Part shown: positions 30,333-41,658 of the stretch, in pieces | Numbering within the stretch: the stretch's first letter is position 1 | How the letters are laid out: every line of letters starts with the position of its first letter | NCBI GenBank assembly: GCA_032768795.1 | Contig: CP136491.1 | Coordinates: 1,054,001 to 1,118,000, forward strand | Length of the DNA stretch: 64,000 bases | Direction: 5' to 3' | DNA from: Tremella fuciformis | Lineage: Eukaryota; Basidiomycota; Tremellomycetes; Tremellales; Tremellaceae | Program-made: the position numbers and the translations under genes | Notes under the pieces: model-generated | The model's input: only the letters and a program-made list of their open reading frames with translations | Databases searched by the model: none | What the model was told of the DNA's origin: nothing

Positions 30333-33300
30333 GGGATGGTGGACAACAGCTCGGCGAGCATCATCCCTTTCCGCATCGACTCGCCGCGACCGTAATCTCT
30401 GACTGTTCCCGTTCTCCTTCATCCCAGACCGATGATACCCGTATACCCGTGACTCACACTGATTCCCCACAAGGTTGGGCAGCCTCTGAGAGGCTCCTAG
30501 ACAACCCCACGCACGCTGTTGTCGCAGGTCGCATCAGCGGGCATCCCGCGAAGATCCTCCTGGATTCAGGAGCCTCCGCTAACTTCCTCGCCAAGTCGTT
30601 CGCCGAGCGACACCGCATTGCCCTCAATGCGTACGACAAGCCCGTCGGACTCACCTTGTTCGACGGAGTAGAGTCGTCTGATGGCCCGCTGACTCACTTC
30701 TCTCGCGAGCGAGTCGAGGTGGGCCAGTATGCTGGCACAGCAAGGTTCGAGCTCACGCGCTTGAATGGAGCTGATGCAGTGTTGGGCTACCCGTGGCTGC
30801 GAACTCGCCGAGTTGTAATCGACTTCGGCGAAGGAACTGTCACGGGAGCACCCTCGCAAGGTTGGGCAGAGCCCGTTCCCACTTCCAATGTCGCCGAGTC
30901 ATCCCCTTCATCTCTCTCCCTCTCGCCGCCGCCGAGCTCCACCGTGTCCCCTGAATCCACCGAGTCCACCGTGTCCCCTGAAGTCGCCGAGTCTATCGAG
31001 TTCCCTACATCCGCTGTGTCCGCCGAGTCCCCTGTGTCCGCTGTTCCCCGCTCTCACCCCTGCCCCGCTGTCCCTACCGAGTCCGCTGATCCCGAGCTGC
31101 CTCCAACCTTGCCTTCCCCCTGCTTGTCGACCAAGGATGATCGAGCAGGACAGTCGCCGAGCGCTGAGCCCTCGCTGAGGAAGCAGCAGCCGGGGAAGAA
31201 GCGAGTCAGGAAGAGGCGGATGGGAACAAAGAAACGCGCCTTCTCCCGCTCCAACTCTATTCCCGTGACCCACCCATGCCGCTGGCCATTCGTCGCGGTT
31301 GCTGAGGAGCTGAAACTATGCGCGGTCAGCACAGACTCGCCGAGCTCGCTGAGGTTCGACCAGTTGGACGAGCTCAGCTCATGGCCCTCTTTCGAGCCGC
31401 CCGCCGAACTCTCTGAGGCTGAGATTCAGCTGATTGCCGCCAGCGTTCCTGACCAGTACCTGGAGTTTCTCGACGTCTTCCACCCCAGGAAAGGCGTCGA
31501 GACCCTCGCGCCACACCGAGCGTATGACATGAAGATCGAGCTGAAGGCGGGCAGCTCGCTCAAGCTTGCCCCGCTCTACGAGGTCGCCCAAGATCAGAAG
31601 GAAGCCATGAGGCAAATCCTCGAGCGAGAAGAAGCCGCAGGCCGCATCCGGCCTAGCAACTCGCCGTACGGCTCGCCGACCTTCTGCGTGCGTAAGACTG
31701 ATGGTGTGAACTGGCGAATGGTGGTGGACTACCGCCATTTGAACAGTGCCACCGTTCCTGATGCTTACCCTGTCCCGCTGATCTCTCAAGTCATCTCTGA
31801 TCTCGGCGGCTCTGAGTGGTTTTCCTGCTTTGACCTAGTCTCGGCGTATCAATTGCTAAGGCTCGCCGAGGGGTTTGAGAGCCTCACCGCTTTCCGCACG
31901 CCGTTCGGCATGTACGAGTCGCTAGTCGTGCGCGATGGGCTGCGGAACGCGCCAGCCGTCTTTCAGCACTTCCTGAATGAGCTTTTCAGTGATCTCAGGC
32001 AGTGGGTCACGGTATACATCGACGACATCATCGTCCACGCCAAGACGCTCGAAGAGCTTCGCCGAGCCACTCGGCTAGTTCTGGAGCGGGTGCGAGGAAC
32101 CTCCCTGTTCTTGAAGGCGAGTAAGTGTCGGTTTGAGCAGAGATCCGTCAAGTTTCTTGGCTTCATGATCTCCAAGGACGGCGTGGCGGCTGATCCGGGC
32201 TACGTCCAAGGGGTCCAAGAGGCTTCGAGGCCCAAGGATCTCCATGAGGTGCGACGCTTTCTGGGAATGGCGAGCTACTATCGGCGGTTCGTTCCTCACT
32301 TCGCTAAGGTCGCCGGGCCGCTACACCATCTGACGAAAGCGTCGGTTGGTTTCCATTGGGGTGAGGAGCAGGAACAGGCGTTCCAGGCGTTGAAGGAGAA
32401 ACTGAGCCAGGCTCCGGTGCTCGCCTTCTTCAACCCGGAGTTGCCGACGATTGTGCAGACTGACGCATCGGCCTATGGCTGGGGCTTCGTCATCTCGCAA
32501 GTCAACTCGGCGAATGAGGAGCACCCCGTGGCCATCGAGTCGGGCTCGTTCAAAGGCGCCGAGTTGAACTACACGGTGACTGAGAAGGAGTTCCTGGCTA
32601 TCGTTCACGCCTTCCGGCGCAAGCGGCATCTGTTGTCTCAGGTTCATTCCACGGTCATCACTGACCACTTGAATCTTACTTACTGGATGGAGCCGCGGCA
32701 GCTGAACCCTCGCCAGGCTAGATGGGTTGAGATCTTAGCCGGGTTCGATTACAAAATCGTGTATCGCCCTGGTAAGGAGGGCGAGCTTCCCGATGCGCTC
32801 TCCCGTGACTCGGCATATCTCCCAGGGCCATTGATGCAGCAGCCGCAGAACTTCATCCAGGCACTCCCCACCGCCGACTCTTCCTCCACGGTCTCGTCCT
32901 CCCTCGGCCATCTCCTCCGTGCAGCAACACTCGGCGAGATCGGTGTCGAGGAGGAGGAGGAGGAAGAGGTCGGCGAGGAACGCGTTGAGGTCGCTGAGTT
33001 GTCCCCGGTCCTGGCTGAGTTAACCTCTGACGCGCCTACTCTCGCCTCGACCCACCCTGTCCTGTTGGGATTTTGCCGAAGGCTCGGCTTCTCTGGGGAA
33101 GCGCTCTTGCAGCGTGACCCCGAGGGAAGGCTGCGAGTCGACGGACGACTGTACGTGGAACCGGGGCCAGAACGGGTGCAGATCCTGAAGGGACGGCACG
33201 AAGCTATCCTCGCAGGGCACCCGGGCGTTGCGAAGACTCTCGAGTTGGTGAAGCGCGACTACGCGTGGCTTGGCCTTCGGCGCGACGTGGAGGCCTTCGT

Positions 33301-34531
33301 CCGGGCATGCGCAGTATGTCAGCGGACCAAGACCGACCGACACCGGGCTCACGGCTTCCTCCAGCCACTGGAGATAGCTGAGAGGCCCTGGGCATCCATC
33401 TCCATGGACTTTATCGAGCCCCTGCCGGTCTCTAACGGTTTTGACTCGATTCTGGTGGTTGTTGACAGACTAACGAAGTGGGCGATTTTCATCCCAACGA
33501 CCACTCGGCTCAACTCGGCGGGACTCGCCGAGTTGATCATTGATCACGTGGTCTGTCAACACGGGCTCCCGCAATCCATCGTCTCTGATCGAGGTTCCAA
33601 GTTCACCAGTAAGCTGTGGGCCAACCTGTGCAAGGCCTTGGGTATTAAGCTGTCCTTGTCCACGGCTTTCCATCCGCAGACTGATGGGCAAACTGAGCGG
33701 GTAAATCAAGTTCTCGAGCAGTACCTTCGGGTCTTCTCGACCTATCAGCAAGACAACTGGGCTAAGCTTTTGCCGTGCGCATCGTTCTCGTACAACAACT
33801 GGAAGCACTCGGCCATCGAGATGTCACCGTTTGTAGCAAACTTTGGGTACTCGCCGAGGTGGACGGAGGACTTGGTGAACTCGGAGAACTCGGAGAGGGA
33901 GGGTGCGGATGCCGGTGAACGACTGGGACTGCGGAAGGCGACGGAGCTGAGTGATCTGCATGAGCTCTGCCGGGCTAACATTGAGGCGGCGAACCGCGAT
34001 TATGCGAGGCACTACAATGCTAAGCACTCGTCGCCGCCCAGCTTCAAGATCGGTGACTCGGTGCTCCTCTCGCTGAAGAACATCGAGACTCGGCGACCGA
34101 TGAAGAAGCTGGACCTCAAGTTCGGTGGACCATTCGAGATCATCGAGCAGGTCAACCCGGTAACGTATCGCCTCGCTCTCCCTCCCTCCATGAAGTGCCA
34201 CGACGTCTTCCACGTCAACCTCCTGAAACCCTTCCAACAGCCTACCTTGCCCGGCCAGTCGTACGAGCCTCCCGACCCGGTGGAAGTGGACAGCGAGCTG
34301 GGAGAGAGCTGGGAGGTCGCGGCGATCCTGGATTCTCGAATACGCCGTGGACGCCTTGAGTACCTCGTTGAGTGGTTGGGCTTTGAGCTCACGGATGAGC
34401 ACGCGACTTGGGAGCCGTTAGCTCATGTGAGCGAGTCGGCCGCCGAGCTCGTCGCGGACTTCCACGCCGCTCACCCAGAGAAGCCATCAAGTGCGCCGAG
34501 GCCTCGGCGAGGCGCTCGCCGAGCCGTATGA
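30326..34531 (+). CDS. Gyp2 pol with chromodomain
   Basis: Entered by -1 frameshift; no Met start is needed. Protease LLDSGASANF (Asp near 30556); a long Ser/Pro/Glu-rich linker (about 30890-31260); RT with YIDD (about 32015); RNase H (QTDASAYGWG, EKEFLAI, TDHLNLTY); an acidic linker (about 32955-32990); integrase H-H-C-C (about 33205-33330) and D,D,E (SMDFIEP, SDRGSKF, HPQTDGQTERVNQ); chromodomain (WEVAAILD...YLVEWLGFE...TWEP, about 34305-34430). The RT motif normally MPFGL-NAPA reads VRDGLRNAPA, so Pro-Phe is Arg-Asp; this may cripple RT. Otherwise uninterrupted. Confidence 0.93.
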   Translation, partial: SLRDGGQQLGEHHPFPHRLAATVISDCSRSPSSQTDDTRIPVTHTDSPQGWAASERLLDNPTHAVVAGRISGHPAKILLDSGASANFLAKSFAERHRIALNAYDKPVGLTLFDGVESSDGPLTHFSRERVEVGQYAGTARFELTRLNGADAVLGYPWLRTRRVVIDFGEGTVTGAPSQGWAEPVPTSNVAESSPSSLSLSPPPSSTVSPESTESTVSPEVAESIEFPTSAVSAESPVSAVPRSHPCPAVPTESADPELPPTLPSPCLSTKDDRAGQSPSAEPSLRKQQPGKKRVRKRRMGTKKRAFSRSNSIPVTHPCRWPFVAVAEELKLCAVSTDSPSSLRFDQLDELSSWPSFEPPAELSEAEIQLIAASVPDQYLEFLDVFHPRKGVETLAPHRAYDMKIELKAGSSLKLAPLYEVAQDQKEAMRQILEREEAAGRIRPSNSPYGSPTFCVRKTDGVNWRMVVDYRHLNSATVPDAYPVPLISQVISDLGGSEWFSCFDLVSAYQLLRLAEGFESLTAFRTPFGMYESLVVRDGLRNAPAVFQHFLNELFSDLRQWVTVYIDDIIVHAKTLEELRRATRLVLERVRGTSLFLKASKCRFEQRSVKFLGFMISKDGVAADPGYVQGVQEASRPKDLHEVRRFLGMASYYRRFVPHFAKVAGPLHHLTKASVGFHWGEEQEQAFQALKEKLSQAPVLAFFNPELPTIVQTDASAYGWGFVISQVNSANEEHPVAIESGSFKGAELNYTVTEKEFLAIVHAFRRKRHLLSQVHSTVITDHLNLTYWMEPRQLNPRQARWVEILAGFDYKIVYRPGKEGELPDALSRDSAYLPGPLMQQPQNFIQALPTADSSSTVSSSLGHLLRAATLGEIGVEEEEEEEVGEERVEVAELSPVLAELTSDAPTLASTHPVLLGFCRRLGFSGEALLQRDPEGRLRVDGRLYVEPGPERVQILKGRHEAILAGHPGVAKTLELVKRDYAWLGLRRDVEAFVRACAVCQRTKTDRHRAHGFLQPLEIAERPWASISMDFIEPLPVSNGFDSILVVVDRLTKWAIFIPTTTRLNSAGLAELIIDHVVCQHGLPQSIVSDRGSKFTSKLWANLCKALGIKLSLSTAFHPQTDGQTERVNQVLEQYLRVFSTYQQDNWAKLLPCASFSYNNWKHSAIEMSPFVANFGYSPRWTEDLVNSENSEREGADAGERLGLRKATELSDLHELCRANIEAANRDYARHYNAKHSSPPSFKIGDSVLLSLKNIETRRPMKKLDLKFGGPFEIIEQVNPVTYRLALPPSMKCHDVFHVNLLKPFQQPTLPGQSYEPPDPVEVDSELGESWEVAAILDSRIRRGRLEYLVEWLGFELTDEHATWEPLAHVSESAAELVADFHAAHPEKPSSAPRPRRGARRAV

Positions 34532-34637
34532 ATACTGCGTATTCCTGCCTGAATGATGCGTTCACGAAGATGATGCACAGAACACTCTATAATCAACGAC
34601 TATGAACACCTCTTCCCCTCTTTCCCCCCCCTCCTCT

Positions 34638-36313
34638 CCTATCGTCCTCCCGACCCACCGGGGGCCGGTCCCTCGTTGAGGTCCTCAAGACCCCACTCGC
34701 TCAGATCCTCCCCAAGCATGCGCCGCAGCTCATTGACGGCGTACTGACGCAGTCGGGGGTTGTCCGGGCTGCGCGCGAGCGCCGCGAGGCCCTGGGCGGC
34801 TGCAAAGTCGCCTGGACCGATGTGGCGTTCCGCAGACCGCTGAGGTGTCGCGGGCGCGTCGCGCCGAGGTGTCGCCGGGGGGTCGCCGCGCAGTGGCGTC
34901 CGCTCGGCGGTCGGCGAGCTGGACGGCGCCTCCCCATCCTTCAGAGTACAGCGGCCGGTTGTGCAGGTGTAGCACTTTCGGCCTATTGTGCCCGGCGGGA
35001 CGAGGCAGCGGCGTCCCTCTCGTCTACACCGACGACACGGCCGCTCGGCGTCTACCGCGTCCTTGTGGTGGTCCTGCTGATAAGTATCTACCGCTGGTTG
35101 TGACGGGTACTGACGAGGATCTTTGCTGGCGTCCGATTCTCGTGCCGCCCGGCTCGTCGCGGGGTCGCTGGAGGCGCTGCCGGTCTCCGGGAAGGTGTCG
35201 CGGCCGCCGCAGGCGTCCGCGGCGCCGCTCGCGGTGTCGGTCTCCGCGCCCCCTCCCCCTCTCCCCTCCTCTCCCCCTCCTCCCTCCCCTTGCCCTTCCA
35301 GCCCATCGCCGCCTGCAGTGCCTCCATGGAGGCCTCCATCCTCTCGGCCGCCGCCTGCAGCGCGGCCTCAGCCGCCTCCTCCGCCTCCATGTCGACGTCG
35401 TCGGCCCCGCTGACCTCCCTGACCTCGCTCACTTCGCCGCGCGAGCCGCTTGCCTCTCCTTGCGGTCGGCGACTAGGTCGTGTGCGCGGCGGCGTGGGTA
35501 GGCGCTCGCCCAAGGGTAAGTCATGCACGACGGAGTAAACTACGTCGCACATTGGGGCCTCCGAGTCGGGTCGGTCGAAGGGGTTGAGGTAGGCGGTGGC
35601 TCCAGCCCGCCAGCTTGCCTCGGCGTTGAACACGCTATCGGTTCGTTCGATTCCTGCCCGTCAGTCTCATCTCTTCTTGATAGTGCCGCTGTGGCTTACG
35701 CCGGCGCCGCCCCATCCGCTCGCCCTCTCTTTCGTCCACCGGCAGAGCAGGCTCGAGCTCGAGCCTCTCCGCGCCGCCCTCGTCCACCTCCATCTCCTCG
35801 TCCTCCTGCTCGAGCTGCGTCAGCGGCGAGCTGCCGCCATCGCCCTCCTCCTCCTCCTCCTCCCCCTCCCCCTCCTCCTCCCCCTCCTCCTCCTCCTCCT
35901 CCCCGTCCACCACTCCCCTCATCACCTCCCCGGCAACCTCCCCCTCGCCGAGCTCTTCGATCTCGAGCTCGTCGCTTGCCGAGCGCTCTCGACGAGTGCC
36001 GCGCCCGCGACCGAAAGTCCGCTGGGTGCCGTCGAATCCTTCCCGTCAGCTCTGCATCTCCCTCTTCTCGGCCACTCACGTCGCGCCGGCTGCTCCTCTC
36101 GCCCCTCTTCCCCCCCTCGCTCCGCCCCCTGGCCCTGCACAACCAGGGCTACCCTCGACGGCACGACGAACCGCCCGCCCCACCCTTCGCGTCAGCCACC
36201 AGTTCGCTCGCTCGGCGCGCTGCGCGCGCCGACTCACTGGTCTGCCCCTCCGCCTGGGCTCGTCGTCTCGCTGCGCTCGCCTTGCGCGTTGCCGCTGGTG
36301 TTGTTGGGGCCAT
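34638..36313 (-). CDS. Antisense spliced gene in Gyp2: acidic protein with a Zn2Cys6-like cluster
   Basis: Lies between the pol stop and the 3' LTR, on the opposite strand. Supported parts: an Arg/Ala-rich first exon from ATG 36313; exon 36021-35700 (SDELEIEELGEGEVAGEVMRG then a Glu-rich acidic run and DEEMEVDEGG); a clean 46-nt intron 35699-35654 (GTAAGC...GACTGACGGGCAG) in phase; an exon from 35653 (FNAEASWRAGATAYLNPFDRPDSEAPMCDVVY and an Ala/Glu helix EEAAEAALQAAAERMEASMEALQAA); a C-terminal part ending at TAG 34638-34640 with RPCRRCRREGRRC...RKCYTC then TTGRC, i.e. CX2CX6CX10CX2CX4C. That is close to the fungal Zn2Cys6 pattern, with a short last spacer. A frame change between the last two parts (about 35250-35300) needs an intron or an indel in a G-rich run. 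The exon 1 junction is also uncertain. Confidence 0.6.
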
Positions 36314-36574
36314 GTTGTTGCTGGCCGAGTGATGAGATAACGGAGAATGGAAAAGCTGAGTCCTCTGTCCACTTGTCCTCGGCCGTGTGTTTGGTTGCCC
36401 AGCAACTAGCGCGCCTCGCCGCATCAACATCGTACCTGAAAGGACCTCGCTGACCGTCTCGCCGAGTCCCTCACCGAGCCCCTCGCCGAGCCCCTCGTCG
36501 ACCTCGCCGACTCCGCCGCCGACTTCCACAACCACGACTATCTCGCAGGAGCTCGATCGTAAGGTTGGGCAGAG

Positions 36575-36750
36575 TGTCACGACGGACGTAGGGAGAGCAC
36601 ATGGAAGCCACATGGGGAGACGGAGCTCGGACTCGTTGATTCAACGCATCACTCGCCGAGCTCACCGAGGGACGACGGATACTTAGGAAGACTGGGCGCG
36701 CGATACGTTCCGTAGTCTTCTCCCAATTGTTGTTCTCTGCAGACACGTAG
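36575..36750 (+). repeat. Gyp2 3' LTR, left part
   Basis: First 176 bp of the 3' LTR, preceded by a purine-rich GGTTGGGCAGAG. It ends in CGTAG, the Gyp3 target duplication. Confidence 0.92.
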
Positions 36751-37257
36751 TGTCACGCGCTGGGGGCAAAGGGTTGGCTGAAACCGACCGGAAGACTGAG
36801 GGCCGCGGTACTAACAAAGTAGTACTGATAGGGCTAGTCTCTGGCTCGTAAAGCAAGAAGACAACTCAGGAGGGAACTGCGGTTGTTGGGTTAGAACCAA
36901 CTGTGTGACTGATTGATGGAAGAAAGAATGAGATCCATTGCTGGAGAAAAGAGAACTACGGAAGAAAGTACAGGGAATATATCTTTTTCACGCATCCATG
37001 TTTCTCCTGTTCATCCAACTGTTTTCCATATCGAATCGAACCTACATTGGAATCCTTATGTCGCAATTACTTCTTACAGTAACAGTTGGAGCTTAATCTC
37101 ATCGATAGCGAGGAAGTGATTACATCGGTCGATGTCTGACATCATAGGTCGAAGAAGTGATGTTGTCAAGATGATGACCCGAGGTAATAGGTTGGGCTGG
37201 GATCTGATCATAGTCATGACATCATGCATCTGTTCTGCCTGAGGTGCCGTCATGACA
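36751..37257 (-). repeat. Gyp3 3' LTR
   Basis: TGTCACGCGC...CGTCATGACA on the plus strand. On the minus strand it is preceded by the polypurine tract AGAGGGGGAGC (plus-strand 37258-37272). Confidence 0.92.
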
Positions 37258-37269
37258 GGAGCTCCCCCT

Positions 37270-40200
37270 CTAAGGGCGAAGTCCTCTGAGCCTTGGTGAT
37301 CTGCGTTCAGATCTTTTGGTGATTGTTTGGGGTAGAGCTTGGCGGTGTGCTCTGGGTGGAGGGAAATGATGTTGTGAATCCTTGATGTGTTGGCGTCGGA
37401 AAGAGTTGTACGCCGTGGTGTGGTGAACATTCTCCCAGGGTTCCCATGAATCATGGGCGCTTGAATAATCCTTCCAGCTGACAAGGTAGTCATAACCATT
37501 GTCTGAGCCAAGGCGGGAGTCAAGAATACGGTTGACAATGTATTCTTCTTGTCCATCCACTTCAATGCGTGGCGGAGGGTCCTGAGGTTGCAGAGGGTGA
37601 CCCTTGCGCATTGGTTCCAGGAGATTGACATGGAAGACAGGGTGTATGTTCATTGATGGTGGCAGGTCCAGTTTGAAGGCAAGCGGAGATGAAGTTGATA
37701 TGTCTTGAGTTGACCATAGTGTCCTGCTGTTGGTGCATTGTGACTCTGTTGCAGCAGATCCATCTTCAGGTTGTGATTGTTGGGGACATAAATCTTCTTG
37801 TTGCGCCAAATGACGTTGTTTTCCATACTGAATTCCTTGATTTTTTCCTGAAGCGTAGGTGGTACCAGTCTATCCGGGTGGTGCAGGTAAGGCAAAAGCT
37901 CTTGGAGGATGGGGTCCTCAGGCTGAAGTTGCTCTATTCTGGCCATCAGGTTGGACTGTACTGGGGTTGTGTCACTGTGTTGAAGTGCGCCAATGATGAA
38001 TTGTCCTGGTTTGAGGAGTGTGTGTGGAGGTGCGTCTGCAGCTCTACTCCCCCCTTGAAGGTCTGACCTCCTGGTCAGGGCATCTGGTTTGCCCATCTTT
38101 GCACCAGGTCGGTAGTGTATCTTGAAGTCAAAGTTTGCTAGAAGTTCTGCCCAACGTGCTTGTCGTCGGTTGAGCACCTTTGAGGTTGTGAAATATTCCA
38201 AGTTCTTGTGGTCTGTATAGACTGTGATGTCCTTGGTTCCTTCAAGATATGGTCGCCAATGTTTGAATGCTTCCACAATAGCAAGCATTTCCTTGTCGTA
38301 GATTTCATAGTTGAGTTCCGCTGGTTGAAGTTTCCGTGAATAATAGGCAATTGGATGAAGCTCCTTGGTGTTTTCGGCAGTATGCGACAGGACGCCTGCA
38401 ATAGCAAAATCGGATGCGTCTGTCTCCATGACAAGTGACCTTCCAGGTTGGAAGTGCTGAAGTATTGGTGCACTTGTGAATGCTTGCTTGAGAGCGTCAA
38501 ATGCCTTTTGTGCGGCGCTACCCCACTCAAACTTAACTCCTTTGCGTAAGAGTTGTGTGAGGGGTGCCGTGACCTTGGAGTATGCCTTGATAAAGCGCCG
38601 ATAGAAGTTTGCAAATCCCAAGAAGACTTGAACATCGTGAACTGATTGTGGTGCTGGCCAATTGGTGATGGCTTCAACTTTCTGAGGGTCCATTCTGACT
38701 CCCTTGCCGGATACAAGGTAGCCTAGGAAATCAACCTCATGTTTGAAGAAGGTGCACTTTTCTGGCTTAGCCCACAGGTGATGTTCCTGTAGCCGGTTTA
38801 AGACTTGCTTGACGTGGTCGACATGCTGATCCTTGGTTTTGCTAAAAATAAGAATGTCATCCAGATAGACAATGACAAAGACGTCCAAGAAGTCTCTGAG
38901 CACGTCATTGATGAGATTCTGGAAGGACGCGGGCGCATTTGTAAGGCCAAACGGCATTACAAGATATTCGTAGTGTCCATAGCGTGTGCGGAATGCCGTC
39001 TTCCATTCATCACCTGCGGCGATGCGGACTTGATTGTATGCGGCACGGAGATCGAGTTTGCTGTACCATGAAGCTCCTTTGAGTCTGTCCAATGACTCCT
39101 GAATCAATGGGAGCGGATAGCGGTTTTTCCTAGTGATGCTGTTGAGCTGGCGATAGTCAACGCATAGACGTAGTGATCCATCTGGCTTCTTGACAAAGAG
39201 GATGGGAGAGCCAGCGGGGCTTGAGCTTGGTCTTATGAACCCTTTCTTGAGATTTTCCTTGAGATACTCATCCAAAGCTTTGAGCTCTACTTCAGAGAGG
39301 CTGTAGATTGGGCCAAACTTAGGCTGCGCATTGCCTTCAAGTGTTATGGCGTGATCATATGGGCCGTGCTCTGGGAGCTTATCAGAGTTGGACTTCTTGA
39401 ACACTTCCAGATAGTCGTGGAAGTCTGCGGGGATGATATCCTTGAGTTGTTGAATATCAGGTTCCTTGAAGTTGTCATCATCATCATCCTCAGCCGGTTG
39501 AGGATCAATGAGACTTGAGACTTGTGCCGTTGTTGTGATTCCGTAGATTGCTGCCTTTTTCATGGCAGTCCTGAAGGCGGTGGCACTGACAAGTGATATC
39601 TTGGGTGTGGCTGTGTCTTGAATTTCCATGGTTGTCCTAGAAGAGGCAGTGGTAGCCTTTGTGTCCATGGGTGTACTTAGCAAGGTAGGTGTAGCCTTGG
39701 ATTGCTCGAACTTCCTAGAAGAGGCCATTGGGGCCTTGTGCTTGATGTGTGGTGTACCTGCAGCATCCTTGCTGGGCAGGTTGCCTGAGCTCGTGTTCCT
39801 GAGTAACTGAAGAGCAGAATCTCCTCCTGAAGGGTTGTCGGACCCTTTGCACTGCGCCAGGCAGTACGGCGAGGAGAACTTGATGGTCTGACGGGACCAA
39901 TCAAGGCTTGGGTTGTGTCGAGAAAGCCATGGAAGGCCAAGTATGACTGGATATGTGCCTAATGTTGTGATGTCAAGAGAGAGCGACTCTTCATGACCTG
40001 GAAGGCATACTTGAAGTGGTGACGTGTGATGCGTGATGGCGCCAGAAGCAATAGGTCGCCCATCAATGACTGAGACCTGAAGGGGCTCGTCCTTGAGAAT
40101 TCTTGGTATGTTGGTGTTGTCGAGGAAGGCTGAATTGATGAAACTGGCTGTGGCACCAGAGTCAATCATTGCTAGAGTGTTGTGTTGAGTGTTCCCATAC

Positions 40201-40364
40201 TTGATAGTGATGGGAAGGCAAAGATGTTCCTTTGGTGATTCCGGTAGTGTTGTTGACGTTAGTGTTGTTGCCGTGATCCAATGTTGTCTGTGATGTACCA
40301 TGTTGTGCCCTGTTGAGAGCCCCAGAGGCGGAGGCACACCTAAGCCTGGGGCTTGGAGTTTTTT
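37270..40364 (-). pseudogene. Gyp3 pol, integrase-deleted
   Basis: Entered by -1 frameshift near 40358. Protease AMIDSGATASF; RT MPFGLTNAPASFQ and YLDD; RNase H TDASDFAIAG, DKEMLAI, TDHKNLEY; all intact to 37650. After AGHYGQLKTYQ, the first half of the integrase zinc finger, the sequence jumps near 37695 to the integrase C-terminal tail (FKLDLPPSMNIHPVFHVNLLEP) in another frame, which continues to a chromodomain (YIVNRILDS...YLVSWKDY...SWEPWEN) and stops at 37270. The paired Cys, the D,D,E core and the region between are missing, about 1.1 kb compared with Gyp1. Confidence 0.9.
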
Positions 40365-41371
40365 GCCTTGTCGGAGGCAACAGGGGTGACCTTAACAGTG
40401 TTGACTTGAGCTTTCTGCTCACGACGGTAGCGAGCAGTACGGCACTCAAAGGCTTTGTGGCCAGGCTTGCCACAATATATGCAGAGGTTCTCCTTCATGC
40501 GCCGGTCGCGTTCGGCCTGGGTAATAGGTCCATAAGGCTGATACGTCTGCGTTGCATCAATCTCCATTGGGGTTGGAGCGTAGGTTGTAGTGGTGGCACG
40601 TGGGACAAAGGTGTTGATCCTGGTTGCTGCTGGCATGATGCGCGTATAACCTGTGTTGTTGTTGATGCGCTGAGTATTGATCTGAACACGGGGGTTGTTG
40701 CTTGAGCGTCGCCTTTGGTAAAGTAAGTCGTCATATTCAATGGCGGCTGTGACCAAAGCCTCATAATCCTTGAATTTGCCAGGGGCAAGGAGTCGATCCT
40801 TGACATCATCCTTGAGGCCATCAAAGAAGTTCTGCTTCTTTGTCTCATTGTTCCAGTGCACATAGGCTGCGTGGCGCTGGAACTCAGTCGCATAGAGACT
40901 GGCTGAGCTTGTCTGGCGGAGGCTGCGTAGCTTGAAGCGTGAGGTCTCAGCAAGGTTGGAGTCGCCAAAGTACTTCTTGAATTCAATTTGGAAGTCCTCC
41001 CAGTCATGGAGCCAAGAGGGCTGCTCCTCTGCATCCATGCCTAGGTAAGGTAAGACCCATCGATAGGCTTCTTCCTTGAGGAGGTTGGTTGCAAAGGCAA
41101 TACGGGTGATGTCGGTGGCATAGGTACGTGGTTGAACAGCAAAGACCATGTTGCACTTGGCAAGGAATTCCAAAGTCTGATCCTTACGGCCACTGAATGG
41201 CGGTGGATGAGAGATCTTTGGCTCCTTAGTGGGCTCAGGTCGGGTGTTGCTGTTGGCTTGAAGAGCGTTGATCTGAGCTTGCAGTTGCATGATCATATCA
41301 TGTTGCGCATGCAAGGCTTGCTCAGCATTGAGCTGGTTGTTGACATTGATAGCAGCGGTTTCGGATTCCAT
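40340..41371 (-). CDS. Gyp3 gag
   Basis: 343 aa from ATG 41371 to TAG 40340. Coiled-coil-like N-terminus (AEQALHAQHDMIMQLQAQINAL), Gag core (FGDSNLAETSRFKLRSLRQTSSASLYATEFQRHA), and a CCHC zinc knuckle CIYCGKPGHKAFEC (about 295-308). Intact. Confidence 0.92.
   Translation of the reverse strand: MESETAAINVNNQLNAEQALHAQHDMIMQLQAQINALQANSNTRPEPTKEPKISHPPPFSGRKDQTLEFLAKCNMVFAVQPRTYATDITRIAFATNLLKEEAYRWVLPYLGMDAEEQPSWLHDWEDFQIEFKKYFGDSNLAETSRFKLRSLRQTSSASLYATEFQRHAAYVHWNNETKKQNFFDGLKDDVKDRLLAPGKFKDYEALVTAAIEYDDLLYQRRRSSNNPRVQINTQRINNNTGYTRIMPAATRINTFVPRATTTTYAPTPMEIDATQTYQPYGPITQAERDRRMKENLCIYCGKPGHKAFECRTARYRREQKAQVNTVKVTPVASDKAKNSKPQA
40358..40364 (-). promoter_or_regulatory. Gyp3 -1 frameshift heptamer AAAAAAC
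   Basis: Read on the minus strand the gag frame is GCA AAA AAC, giving A AAA AAC, a classic eukaryotic -1 slippery site. It lies six codons before the gag TAG, and the -1 frame is open into pol. Confidence 0.72.
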
Positions 41372-41658
41372 GATGACTTGAGGTAACTGTGTGTCAGCAA
41401 AAGACTTACTGCTTGAAGATGTCTTTGGTTGTCTGAGGTATGATGTGAGGGATAAGAGGAAAGCTTAGACCGGTTTGTTATACACTAGAGAAGTGCCACA
41501 GATGGTTGTTGAGTCTGCTATCCGGATTGGTGACAAGGTTGACGCCAGTGCCTAGAATGGTGTGAAGACCAACAAGGATTGGTATGAAAACCAATGGGAT
41601 GGCGTGAAAGCCAACAAAGGTGACGTCAAGGGGTACGAGCGAGGACTAAGAAGGGTAG

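Noticed and set aside
35523..36332. 269-aa plus-strand proline-rich frame and the overlapping 285-aa frame
   Set aside because: They are opposite-strand readings of the Glu-rich antisense gene; the CTC-repeat tract explains the Pro/Leu runs.
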